64,000 bases of DNA from Flavobacteriaceae bacterium (GTDB lineage: Bacteria > Bacteroidota > Bacteroidia > Flavobacteriales > Flavobacteriaceae): the NCBI GenBank assembly GCA_018401115.1, contig JAGYKX010000005.1, positions 496,001-560,000 of the forward strand, in the 5' to 3' direction. Position numbers and translations under genes: made by a program. Positions 17,557 through 25,050 of this stretch are shown piece after piece; the stretch's first letter is position 1, and every line of letters starts with the position of its first letter. The notes below the pieces were generated by a model that had not been told where the DNA came from, ran no database searches, and was given only the letters and a program-made list of their open reading frames with translations.

Positions 17557-17598
17557 AATCTGCAGGATCCTAAAAAATACTTAAGGATCCTGCAGATT
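17557..17598. repeat. Perfect 15-bp inverted repeat between dnaK and sdaA
   Basis: AATCTGCAGGATCCT at 17557-17571 and its exact reverse complement at 17584-17598, separated by 12 bases (AAAAAATACTTA). There is no T run on either side, and the genes here diverge, so it is not a gene-end terminator. It sits 39 bases before the putative sdaA -7 element, where an operator or an upstream RNA hairpin could lie. Confidence 0.85.
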
Positions 17599-17636
17599 CA
17601 TTTACACTTTGGCTAAAAAATCATTGAAACAAAACA

Positions 17637-17644
17637 TATCTTTG
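17637..17644 (+). promoter_or_regulatory. Bacteroidota -7 element for sdaA
   Basis: TATCTTTG matches TANNTTTG, 39 bases before the sdaA ATG. A TTTG at 17608-17611 is a possible -33 box, though 25 bases is a long spacing. Confidence 0.5.
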
Positions 17645-17683
17645 TAATGTTCAAAAGACAGTGAACCAATTGAATGTATACCT

Positions 17684-19108
17684 ATGGAGTGCATCAGTAT
17701 TTTTGATATGTTAAAAATTGGTGTGGGGCCTTCTAGTTCTCATACCTTAGGTCCATGGCGTGCTGCTGAAAGGTGGCTTTCTGAGTTATCAGAAGAAACC
17801 AACCTTTCACAAATAACCCATATAAAAGTATCCATATATGGTTCACTCTCACTGACCGGTAAGGGTCATGCTACAGATTACGCTCTAATGTTAGGCCTAT
17901 CTGGTTATGATCCTGTGCACATTCCCACGGAAGAAATTCCAGCTGCTATAGCAGCTATAAAGGCAAATAAATCTCTGCTGCTCAACGGGATGTTTCCAAT
18001 TAATTTTAATCCAGAAACGGATTTGGTGTTCGAAAAGAATTTTTTGCCTTTTCATGCCAATGGCATGGAATTTCATGCCACCACAATTAATGGAGCAATT
18101 CATTCAGAAATCTACTACTCTATTGGTGGTGGTTTTGTAGTAAAAGAAGCCCAAGAAAATGCCAAAGAGAATAAAGTTCAATTCAATAGTTTCCCCTATC
18201 CAGTAGAAAAAGGAAAGGCATTATTGACATATTGTAAAGACACCAATCTCTCTATTTCTTCATTGGTCCTAGAAAACGAAAGATCTTTAAGGTCGGACAG
18301 TGAAATTGACCAAGGAATTCATGATATATGGAACATCATGCTGGCTTGTATGTACGAGGGTTGCCACACTGAGGGTAAGCTACCAGGGGGCTTAAACGTG
18401 AGAAGAAGGGCCTTTGACCTTCATTTTACCCTCATAGGGCAAAGCACATATAATGATAAGGAAAGCTGGCTCAATGAAATTAGAAAAACAGACGTAAAAT
18501 TTAGAGAAATCTTAAAATGGGTAAGCTGTTTTGCACTAGCAGTGAATGAGGTAAATGCAGCTTTAGGAAGAGTTGTTACGGCCCCTACAAACGGTAGTGC
18601 GGGAGTAATACCTGCGGTACTCATGTATTATCTGACCATCGAAAATCACGAAGGATCTTTTGATGAAATTAAACGTTTCTTGTTGGTTGCTGGAGAAATT
18701 GGTAGTATTTTCAAAAAAGGAGCTACTATTTCTGCTGCCATGGGAGGCTGTCAAGCAGAAATTGGTGTTTCCTCTGCAATGGCAGCAGCTGCACTCACTG
18801 AATTATTAGGCGGAACTCCTGAGCAAGTGCTTATAGCTGCTGAAATAGCCATGGAGCATCACTTAGGAATGACCTGTGATCCCATTGGTGGTTTGGTTCA
18901 AATTCCCTGTATTGAAAGAAATTCTATGGGTGCCATTAAAGCTATCAATGCTGCGGAACTCGCTTTAAACTCCAATCCTGAAAACGTTAAAATTCCTCTG
19001 GATAAAGTTGTAGAAACTATGTGGGAAACGGCCAAAGACATGAGCAGTAAATACAAAGAAACCTCTACTGGAGGTTTGGCTGTTGGTGTATTTTTGAGTG
19101 ATTGCTAA
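17684..19108 (+). CDS. sdaA: L-serine ammonia-lyase, iron-sulfur type (SdaA)
   Basis: A 474-residue single-chain L-serine dehydratase converting serine to pyruvate and ammonia with a 4Fe-4S cluster. The N-terminal domain opens with [20 protein letters not shown], the classic beta-domain start. The catalytic domain shows [28 protein letters not shown]-like [14 protein letters not shown] and [16 protein letters not shown], which contain cluster-binding cysteines. It is of normal length and monocistronic, diverging from dnaK across a 344-base regulatory gap that holds no other gene. Confidence 0.97.
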   Translation: MECISIFDMLKIGVGPSSSHTLGPWRAAERWLSELSEETNLSQITHIKVSIYGSLSLTGKGHATDYALMLGLSGYDPVHIPTEEIPAAIAAIKANKSLLLNGMFPINFNPETDLVFEKNFLPFHANGMEFHATTINGAIHSEIYYSIGGGFVVKEAQENAKENKVQFNSFPYPVEKGKALLTYCKDTNLSISSLVLENERSLRSDSEIDQGIHDIWNIMLACMYEGCHTEGKLPGGLNVRRRAFDLHFTLIGQSTYNDKESWLNEIRKTDVKFREILKWVSCFALAVNEVNAALGRVVTAPTNGSAGVIPAVLMYYLTIENHEGSFDEIKRFLLVAGEIGSIFKKGATISAAMGGCQAEIGVSSAMAAAALTELLGGTPEQVLIAAEIAMEHHLGMTCDPIGGLVQIPCIERNSMGAIKAINAAELALNSNPENVKIPLDKVVETMWETAKDMSSKYKETSTGGLAVGVFLSDC

Positions 19109-19195
19109 TTAATGATACTTACCCAGATATAATAAAGACCATTTAATGATATTTTGTAGAAAACACCTTACTTTTACAGCATAAAACATTTAAAA

Positions 19196-20014
19196 ATGTC
19201 TGTAGCTAAAAAAGACTATAAGAAAATTACGGTCCAATCTCTCACGGAGATGAAGTCCAATAGAGAAAAAATATCTATGCTTACTGCATATGATTTTACC
19301 ATGGCTCGTATTGTAGATCAATCCAAAGTAGACGTAATATTAGTAGGTGATTCTGCCAGCAATGTCATGGCAGGACATGAAACCACACTTCCCATTACCT
19401 TAGATCAAATGATTTATCACGCTTCTTCAGTAGTTAGAGCTGTTTCAAGAGCTTTAGTTGTTGTAGACATCCCTTTTGGAAGTTATCAGAGTGACCCAAA
19501 AGAGGCCTTGAGATCTGCCATTCGAATCATGAAAGAAAGTGGGGGTCATGCAGTTAAATTAGAAGGTGGAGAAGAAATTAAAGAATCCGTAAAAAGAATT
19601 CTAAATGCGGGTATTCCAGTCATGGGTCACCTGGGTTTAACCCCACAATCCATCTATAAATTCGGCACATACACGGTTAGAGCAAAGGAGGAAGAGGAAG
19701 CGAAAAAATTAATTGAAGACGCCTTACTGCTTGAAAGACTCGGTTGCTTTGCAATTGTTTTAGAAAAAATACCCGCCACTCTTGCAGCAAAAGTAGCTGG
19801 TCAATTAACTATTCCGGTTATTGGTATTGGTGCTGGTGGTGAGGTAGACGGACAGGTCTTAGTTATTCATGATTTATTGGGAATGACCCAGGAATTTTCT
19901 CCTAGATTTTTAAGGAGATATATGGACTTATACCATGGAATGACTGAGGCCATTGGATCCTATGTAAATGATGTAAAGAGTCGTGATTTCCCTAACGAGC
20001 AAGAGCAATATTAA
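19196..20014 (+). CDS. panB: 3-Methyl-2-oxobutanoate hydroxymethyltransferase (PanB)
   Basis: A 272-residue enzyme transferring a hydroxymethyl group from methylene-tetrahydrofolate to 2-oxoisovalerate, the first committed step of pantothenate synthesis. The TIM barrel shows [10 protein letters not shown], the metal-binding [38 protein letters not shown] and [15 protein letters not shown], all typical. Start ATG at 19196. A weak TTTTG/TACTTTTA pair lies about 45 to 20 bases upstream. No panC or panD is adjacent. The folate donor would come from reactions such as GlyA, encoded at 34.0 kb. Confidence 0.97.
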   Translation: MSVAKKDYKKITVQSLTEMKSNREKISMLTAYDFTMARIVDQSKVDVILVGDSASNVMAGHETTLPITLDQMIYHASSVVRAVSRALVVVDIPFGSYQSDPKEALRSAIRIMKESGGHAVKLEGGEEIKESVKRILNAGIPVMGHLGLTPQSIYKFGTYTVRAKEEEEAKKLIEDALLLERLGCFAIVLEKIPATLAAKVAGQLTIPVIGIGAGGEVDGQVLVIHDLLGMTQEFSPRFLRRYMDLYHGMTEAIGSYVNDVKSRDFPNEQEQY

Positions 20015-20052
20015 GTCTACATCAATAATTTTATGCCAGGGAATACTATTAT

Positions 20053-20170
20053 TCTAGTTAAATCTAGACTTAGACCATTCTAGATCAATTATGACATAGA
20101 TTATTCTAGATGAATGAATAGTATGTCTTTTGGGACTATTATAAATCAATTTAGTGTTAAACCCTTCTAG
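20053..20170. repeat. Cluster of five TCTAG-core sites between panB and rluA
   Basis: The 233-base gap after panB carries TCTAG at 20053, 20063, 20079, 20105 and 20166. Three of them extend to TTCTAGATCAA or TTCTAGATGAA, a partly palindromic unit (TCTAGA core). No gene is visible in the gap. The sites could be a regulator array or decayed repeats. Confidence 0.6.
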
Positions 20171-20247
20171 ATCAAATAATAATGTGCCATTTGTGGCTAT
20201 TTATTTCACATAAATTTTACTGTTTAAACCTATTTAAACCCTTTTTT

Positions 20248-20925
20248 TTGAATTCTTTAGATATATTATACGAAGACAACCATCTGATCGCTATTAATAA
20301 AAAAGCGGGGGAGTTGATACAAGGAGATAAAACAGGAGATACCCCCTTAAGTGAAACGGTAAAAGCTTTTATAAAACAACGAGACCAAAAGCCTGGAAAT
20401 GTTTATCTAGGGGTGCCCCACCGATTAGATAGACCCACTTCTGGAGTTGTAATTTTTGCGAAAACTTCGAAAATACTTCCTAGAATGAATGCGCTTTTTG
20501 CCAGTCAAGATACGCACAAAACATATTGGGCTTTGGTACAACCTTCTCCAAAAAATGAATCTGAAATATTGACACATTGGATGGTTCGCAATACAAAACA
20601 GAATAAATCTTATGCCCATAAAAAAGAAGTTCCTAATGCCAAATTGGCTAAACTTAAATACAGTATTATCAAGGAGCTAGACAGATATACCCTTTTAGAA
20701 ATACAATTATTCACGGGTAGACACCACCAAATTAGGGCACAACTATCTGCTATTGGTTGTTGTATAAAAGGAGATTTAAAATACGGCGCTCCAAGATCTA
20801 ACCCTGATGGAAGTATTCACCTGCATGCTAGGTATTTATTCTTTGAACATCCTGTTAAAAAAACAGCCATTTCAATCACTGCACCCACCCCAAAGGAAGC
20901 TCTTTGGGCAGCCTGTGAAAGTTAG
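20248..20925 (+). CDS. RluA family pseudouridine synthase
   Basis: A pseudouridine synthase of 225 residues from the proposed TTG at 20248, giving the usual N-terminus NSLDILYEDNHLIAINK. An in-frame ATG at 20182 would add 22 atypical residues. The catalytic Asp is in PHRLDRPTSGVV, and the family motifs RHHQIRAQL and KYGAPR follow. It isomerises uridine in rRNA or tRNA; the S4 domain is absent, as in the RluA and TruC-like branches. The position modified cannot be told. It is separate from panB and has no tightly linked neighbour. Confidence 0.9.
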   Translation: MNSLDILYEDNHLIAINKKAGELIQGDKTGDTPLSETVKAFIKQRDQKPGNVYLGVPHRLDRPTSGVVIFAKTSKILPRMNALFASQDTHKTYWALVQPSPKNESEILTHWMVRNTKQNKSYAHKKEVPNAKLAKLKYSIIKELDRYTLLEIQLFTGRHHQIRAQLSAIGCCIKGDLKYGAPRSNPDGSIHLHARYLFFEHPVKKTAISITAPTPKEALWAACES

Positions 20926-20955
20926 TTGAGCTTATTTTTATTTTAAAAGCTAGGC

Positions 20956-22500
20956 CTATCTTATTTTTAACAAGGCTTTTTCTCTTATAATATCGGCCAC
21001 AGGCCTACCACTTAAATGACTTTCTAACCAGGAGAGAACATCTAAATATAAAAAAGCCCTTTTCTCATAAGGATGGTCTTCGTAAACTTTAAGTTTGGTG
21101 TGCAATTTTTTAAATGCATCTTGTAAATCAGATGGGTATATTTGGCCCAAATTTCTCAAAAATACAATCATTTCTTTTTGCACTGCATGAAGGTCATTCA
21201 TCTTTAATAGAAACTTATAAGTGCTTTTAAGTTGAATTTCCAAATGATAATCCATCCCAGATTCGTAATGAGCCACAAGGCTCAATACCCTTGCAAAACA
21301 CATAAGGTCTTCTCGCATTTTAAGGTGTTTGTTTTGAATTATTTTTTTTAAATAAACAATACAATTCTTGTGATCCCCTACCCCAAAATACAAACAGGCA
21401 ATTTTATAATACAACAGCATAATGTGATGTTGGTCCAACCTGTCTTGGTGTTTGTCTATCCCATAATTAATGGCTTGGACTAAATATAAACCTTGCTTAA
21501 AAGTGCCTTCCAGAAAATGAAGGTTCAATTTATTTGAATTTAAGTATAAAAATGACAGCGCGCTTATATTGTCATTTTTAGGGAAAAAGTCACTCTGCAA
21601 TACCGCCTCCATATGGTCTAGTGTCTCTTTAAACTGAGAGCTGTACTTGACATAGAAAAGTGATTCTAACAAATAGTTATTCCCTTTAATGTAAAAGACA
21701 GGGTGTAGCTGTATCATGTCTTTTTGTTCCGTAAATAACTGGACCCATTTACTGGCATATTTGTAACTAGAGAGGAAATCTTGAGTGAGAAAACTATACC
21801 ATAGATACGCTTTATACAACCATAATTTCTCTCTAAAACCCAATTGGTCTATCTGGTGTTCTGGTAAATTTTCATGAAAGTAAGAAGTGATTTTACTCAA
21901 GTCTTCATCTGATCTAGCATAGCCCACCTTAAGCATCATAGCATATAATTCCAAGGACAAATTAGACAATTTACTAGCCATATTGTTTTCAAAAGATAGC
22001 CGGCTAGACTGTGTGACCAATTCTTGTGCTCTGTCTGGAATACTCCTGGTAATATATTGGGTTTCTATGACTTTTTCTAACTCAACTATCTCATAAGCGA
22101 TATTTTTTTCTTGTTGCTCAATAGCGAGTGTCTTGGCTTTCTCTAATATTTTTAAACTCTGTTTGTACAACCCCTTTTGATACAAAATGGTCGCGAAATC
22201 CAGTTGTTCTCTTAACTGAACCCTAATATTTTGATTGACTGGATTAAGTCTTAGCGATACTAATATTTGCTTGTATAAATGCGCTTTTAAATTAGATAAT
22301 TGGGTTTTTTTGACAATACCACTATCTAGAATTACGGCTTCTTCATATTGCTTTGCGCGATCTATAAGATTGAATAAAGCCAAAAATTTTGCATCTGTGT
22401 TTACACCCAATCTACCTACATAAAGTTTGAATTGCCTTTTTTCAGATTTTGAAAGTGATTTAACTAAAACAAATAAAGGGTCTTTATGTAGATTTGTCAT
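20956..22500 (-). CDS. Alpha-helical repeat (TPR-like) conserved hypothetical protein
   Basis: A 514-residue cytoplasmic protein with no signal peptide or membrane segment. It begins MTNLHKDPLFVLVKSLSKSEKRQFKLY, a start I associate with a family widespread in flavobacteria but unnamed. The body is almost all helix-forming sequence, with repeated pairs rich in Leu, Tyr and Lys that resemble tetratricopeptide units (for example ILYQKGLYKQSLKILEKA). No catalytic motif is seen. It diverges from leuA, sharing a 144-base intergenic region. It may be a scaffold or regulatory protein, but this is not shown. Confidence 0.8.
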   Translation of the reverse strand: MTNLHKDPLFVLVKSLSKSEKRQFKLYVGRLGVNTDAKFLALFNLIDRAKQYEEAVILDSGIVKKTQLSNLKAHLYKQILVSLRLNPVNQNIRVQLREQLDFATILYQKGLYKQSLKILEKAKTLAIEQQEKNIAYEIVELEKVIETQYITRSIPDRAQELVTQSSRLSFENNMASKLSNLSLELYAMMLKVGYARSDEDLSKITSYFHENLPEHQIDQLGFREKLWLYKAYLWYSFLTQDFLSSYKYASKWVQLFTEQKDMIQLHPVFYIKGNNYLLESLFYVKYSSQFKETLDHMEAVLQSDFFPKNDNISALSFLYLNSNKLNLHFLEGTFKQGLYLVQAINYGIDKHQDRLDQHHIMLLYYKIACLYFGVGDHKNCIVYLKKIIQNKHLKMREDLMCFARVLSLVAHYESGMDYHLEIQLKSTYKFLLKMNDLHAVQKEMIVFLRNLGQIYPSDLQDAFKKLHTKLKVYEDHPYEKRAFLYLDVLSWLESHLSGRPVADIIREKALLKIR

Positions 22501-22644
22501 CGTATTATTAAAGTACTAATCTATTGTATATAAGTAACTTAACAAAGGTCTATGGGCGCTGTGTATTGTAAAACAAATACTAAAATTCGGTTTACTCACT
22601 AGCAATTATTATCTTCGTTAGTAAGACCAAATTACGGAAATATA

Positions 22645-23805
22645 ATGAGTAAAGACAAGGTATTTATTTTTGACACCACTTTGAGAGATGGCGAACAGGT
22701 TCCTGGTTGTAAATTAGACACCCCTCAAAAACTAGAAATAGCTGCGAGACTAGACGAATTAGGTGTAGATATTATTGAAGCTGGCTTCCCTGTGTCTTCA
22801 CCTGGTGATTTTAATTCAGTTAATTTAATATCAAAATTAGTAAAAAACGCTTCTGTCTGTGGATTGACTAGAGCTGTTAGAAAAGATATTGAAGTAGCTG
22901 CTGAAGCGCTTAAATATGCTAAAAAGCCTAGAATTCATACCGGTATTGGCACGTCTGATTCACACATAAAATTTAAATTCAATTCCAATAAAGATGCTAT
23001 CATTGAAAGGGCTGTTGCCGCCGTTTCTTATGCAAAAACTTTTGTTGAGGATGTTGAGTTTTATGCTGAGGACGCTGGTAGAACAGACAATGAGTTTTTG
23101 GCTAGGGTATGTGAAGCTGTCATAAAAGCTGGTGCTACAGTACTTAATATTCCCGACACCACCGGATATTGTTTACCTGAGGAATACGGTGCTAAAATTA
23201 AATATTTAAAAGAACATGTAACAGGTGTTCACAAAGCAGTTTTGTCTTGCCATTGTCACAATGACCTTGGGTTGGCTACTGCAAATGCAATTGCGGGAAT
23301 CCAAAATGGGGCAAGACAGATTGAGTGTACTATAAATGGCATTGGAGAAAGAGCTGGAAATACTGCGCTAGAAGAAGTAGTGATGATTATGAGACAGCAC
23401 CCTGATTTAATGTTAGACACTAATGTTAACAGCCAGTTACTCAATGATACCAGTATTATGGTTTCTAGAAATATGGGGATGATGGTTCAGCCTAACAAGG
23501 CTATTGTTGGTGCAAATGCGTTTGCTCACAGTTCTGGAATTCATCAAGATGGTGTCATTAAAAACAGAGAGACTTACGAAATTATTGATCCTGCAGAAGT
23601 AGGCGTTACAGAGTCTTCCATTGTTTTAACTGCCAGAAGTGGCAGGGCTGCTTTGGCTTATAGATCAAAAAATGTGGGCTATGAGCTTACTAAGACACAA
23701 TTAGATAAAATTTATGCGTTGTTTTTAGATTATGCAGATTCTCATAAAGAGGTTACAGATGAAGGTATTCACGAAATTATGGCTCAATCAGGATTTGAAT
23801 TTTAA
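22645..23805 (+). CDS. leuA: 2-Isopropylmalate synthase, short form (LeuA)
   Basis: A 386-residue DRE-TIM barrel enzyme that condenses acetyl-CoA with 2-oxoisovalerate, the entry to leucine synthesis. It shows [13 protein letters not shown] near the start, metal-binding [26 protein letters not shown] and HSSGIHQDG, all intact. The C-terminal leucine-sensing domain of about 120 residues in classical LeuA is missing, which is usual for flavobacterial forms. A near-match to the -7 box (TATCTTCG, 22610-22617) lies upstream. The next gene, 24 bases on, is a catalytically dead LeuB relative; leuC and leuD are not in the window. Confidence 0.92.
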   Translation: MSKDKVFIFDTTLRDGEQVPGCKLDTPQKLEIAARLDELGVDIIEAGFPVSSPGDFNSVNLISKLVKNASVCGLTRAVRKDIEVAAEALKYAKKPRIHTGIGTSDSHIKFKFNSNKDAIIERAVAAVSYAKTFVEDVEFYAEDAGRTDNEFLARVCEAVIKAGATVLNIPDTTGYCLPEEYGAKIKYLKEHVTGVHKAVLSCHCHNDLGLATANAIAGIQNGARQIECTINGIGERAGNTALEEVVMIMRQHPDLMLDTNVNSQLLNDTSIMVSRNMGMMVQPNKAIVGANAFAHSSGIHQDGVIKNRETYEIIDPAEVGVTESSIVLTARSGRAALAYRSKNVGYELTKTQLDKIYALFLDYADSHKEVTDEGIHEIMAQSGFEF

Positions 23806-23829
23806 TGTGCTGCTAATTATTGAAAACTT

Positions 23830-24900
23830 ATGAACTTAAGGGTAGCGCTTTTAACACATCAAGGAGAAGAAAACACCGCCATGGATCAGGTCGTTAAATG
23901 TATTCGCGCTATTGAAGAAAACTACAACCATCTTTTCACAATACATACTTTTACCCCTGAGTTTAGAAACAATTTGACTCTATTGGACCAAGCAACCATA
24001 AATAGTTGTAAAAATTCAGATGCTATATTAAGTTCATTTCCTGTTTCAAAAAATGCATATCACATTTCAAAAGAAGGAATTAAAACTAATATGCTTGATA
24101 TTTTTAATTGTTATGCAAGTGTTTTACCTACTCTTCCCTTCCCAAAGCAAGTTAATTTTGGGAAATATGCTTCGGATAAAAATGTAGATATTGTGGTTTT
24201 TTCTGCACTTAAAGCAGGAAATTATGCTGCTGTAGAAATAGCTACTAAGTCAGGTGTAGATACCTTTCACTCCAATATTCAAAGTGTTAATCAACTGTTT
24301 CATTTAGCTTTTAAGACCGCAAAAAATAGAAAACAAAAATTACATATTGCTATACCTGAAGGGCCGTATAAAAAATCTATTTGGGCAAAATCTGTGGCTG
24401 AGATTGCCCCTAGTTATCCCATGGTTAAGACATTTATGTGTGATATTTCTGTAATCATACAAACTGTATTGAAAACCCCTGAAAACTTAGATTGTATTTT
24501 TACTGATCGCGCTCATGGGAAAATCGTAAACAGTTTGAATAATAATTTATTTGGACTAGATAAACTACTTCCCAATGGTCATATGGGAATTGGCGTAAAT
24601 CTTTTTGAACCATTAGAGGAAATAAACAGTTCACTTAAGAACAGAAGCAATCCTATACCTCTAATCTATTCTTTGGCATTACTCCTCTCTAGATTTGGGC
24701 TGCAAGAAGAATCTGGAGCCATTCAAATGGCTGTTAATAGTGCTGGTGAAAGGGCTATGTTCACTTGCTCAGACACGCTGCCAAAAGGCATTAACTGTGA
24801 CCAATTAGGTGACTATTTGGCTGCTGCTATTATTGATTCAGAAGACATAGGAGTATTGAATGGCGAGAATATAGATTTAGGAAAATCTACCATTATTTAG
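23830..24900 (+). CDS. LeuB-fold pseudoenzyme (isopropylmalate dehydrogenase relative lacking catalytic residues)
   Basis: A 356-residue intact protein that aligns along its whole length with 3-isopropylmalate dehydrogenase: HLAFKTAKNRKQKL, EIAPSYP, LLPNGHMGIG, FEPLEE, the LSRFGLQEE helix and the QLGDYLAAAI end all match. The active site is gone. The substrate arginines become Leu89, Leu99 and Ser125; the catalytic Lys becomes Ile175; two metal Asp become Lys231 and Ser235; the N-terminal GDGIGPE loop reads THQGEEN. Only Tyr132 and Asp205 seem kept. There is no stop or frameshift, so it looks maintained. A regulatory or structural partner of LeuA is one possibility. Confidence 0.8.
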   Translation: MNLRVALLTHQGEENTAMDQVVKCIRAIEENYNHLFTIHTFTPEFRNNLTLLDQATINSCKNSDAILSSFPVSKNAYHISKEGIKTNMLDIFNCYASVLPTLPFPKQVNFGKYASDKNVDIVVFSALKAGNYAAVEIATKSGVDTFHSNIQSVNQLFHLAFKTAKNRKQKLHIAIPEGPYKKSIWAKSVAEIAPSYPMVKTFMCDISVIIQTVLKTPENLDCIFTDRAHGKIVNSLNNNLFGLDKLLPNGHMGIGVNLFEPLEEINSSLKNRSNPIPLIYSLALLLSRFGLQEESGAIQMAVNSAGERAMFTCSDTLPKGINCDQLGDYLAAAIIDSEDIGVLNGENIDLGKSTII

Positions 24901-24963
24901 ATCAGTCGTTTTCCAAATTAAATGCCCCCACAGTTAGTTGCTTCTAAAAAAGCTAGGTCTTGG

Positions 24964-25017
24964 TTGCAACAAATTCTTACATTTTATAGACTTACATAGG
25001 ACCCCTATAAGTTGCAA
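24964..25017. repeat. Nested inverted repeats upstream of pheT
   Basis: An outer pair TTGCAAC (24964-24970) and GTTGCAA (25011-25017) encloses an inner pair ATAGG / CCTAT (24996-25000 and 25004-25008). The block lies just upstream of the pheT -7 element, so it would act as DNA or as the 3' end of the leuA transcript. It could be an operator or a weak terminator. Confidence 0.5.
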
Positions 25018-25021
25018 TGTT

Positions 25022-25029
25022 TATATTTG
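25022..25029 (+). promoter_or_regulatory. Bacteroidota -7 element for pheT
   Basis: TATATTTG matches TANNTTTG exactly and ends 21 bases before the pheT ATG at 25051. It lies inside the extended open frame that begins at 25012 and so argues against that earlier start. Confidence 0.55.
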
Positions 25030-25050
25030 TTGCTTTATTATTACACTACT

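Noticed and set aside
17557-17598. Inverted repeat as a terminator or a cloning scar (it contains GGATCC and CTGCAG)
   Set aside because: It has no T run and lies between diverging genes, and the flanks are natural continuous sequence, so neither reading is supported.
20182-20247. ATG start for the RluA protein at 20182
   Set aside because: The extra 22 residues do not look like the family N-terminus, whereas the TTG at 20248 gives the expected one.
23830-24900. LeuB relative as a frameshifted pseudogene
   Set aside because: The frame is uninterrupted, full length and keeps the structural core; only the active-site positions are changed.
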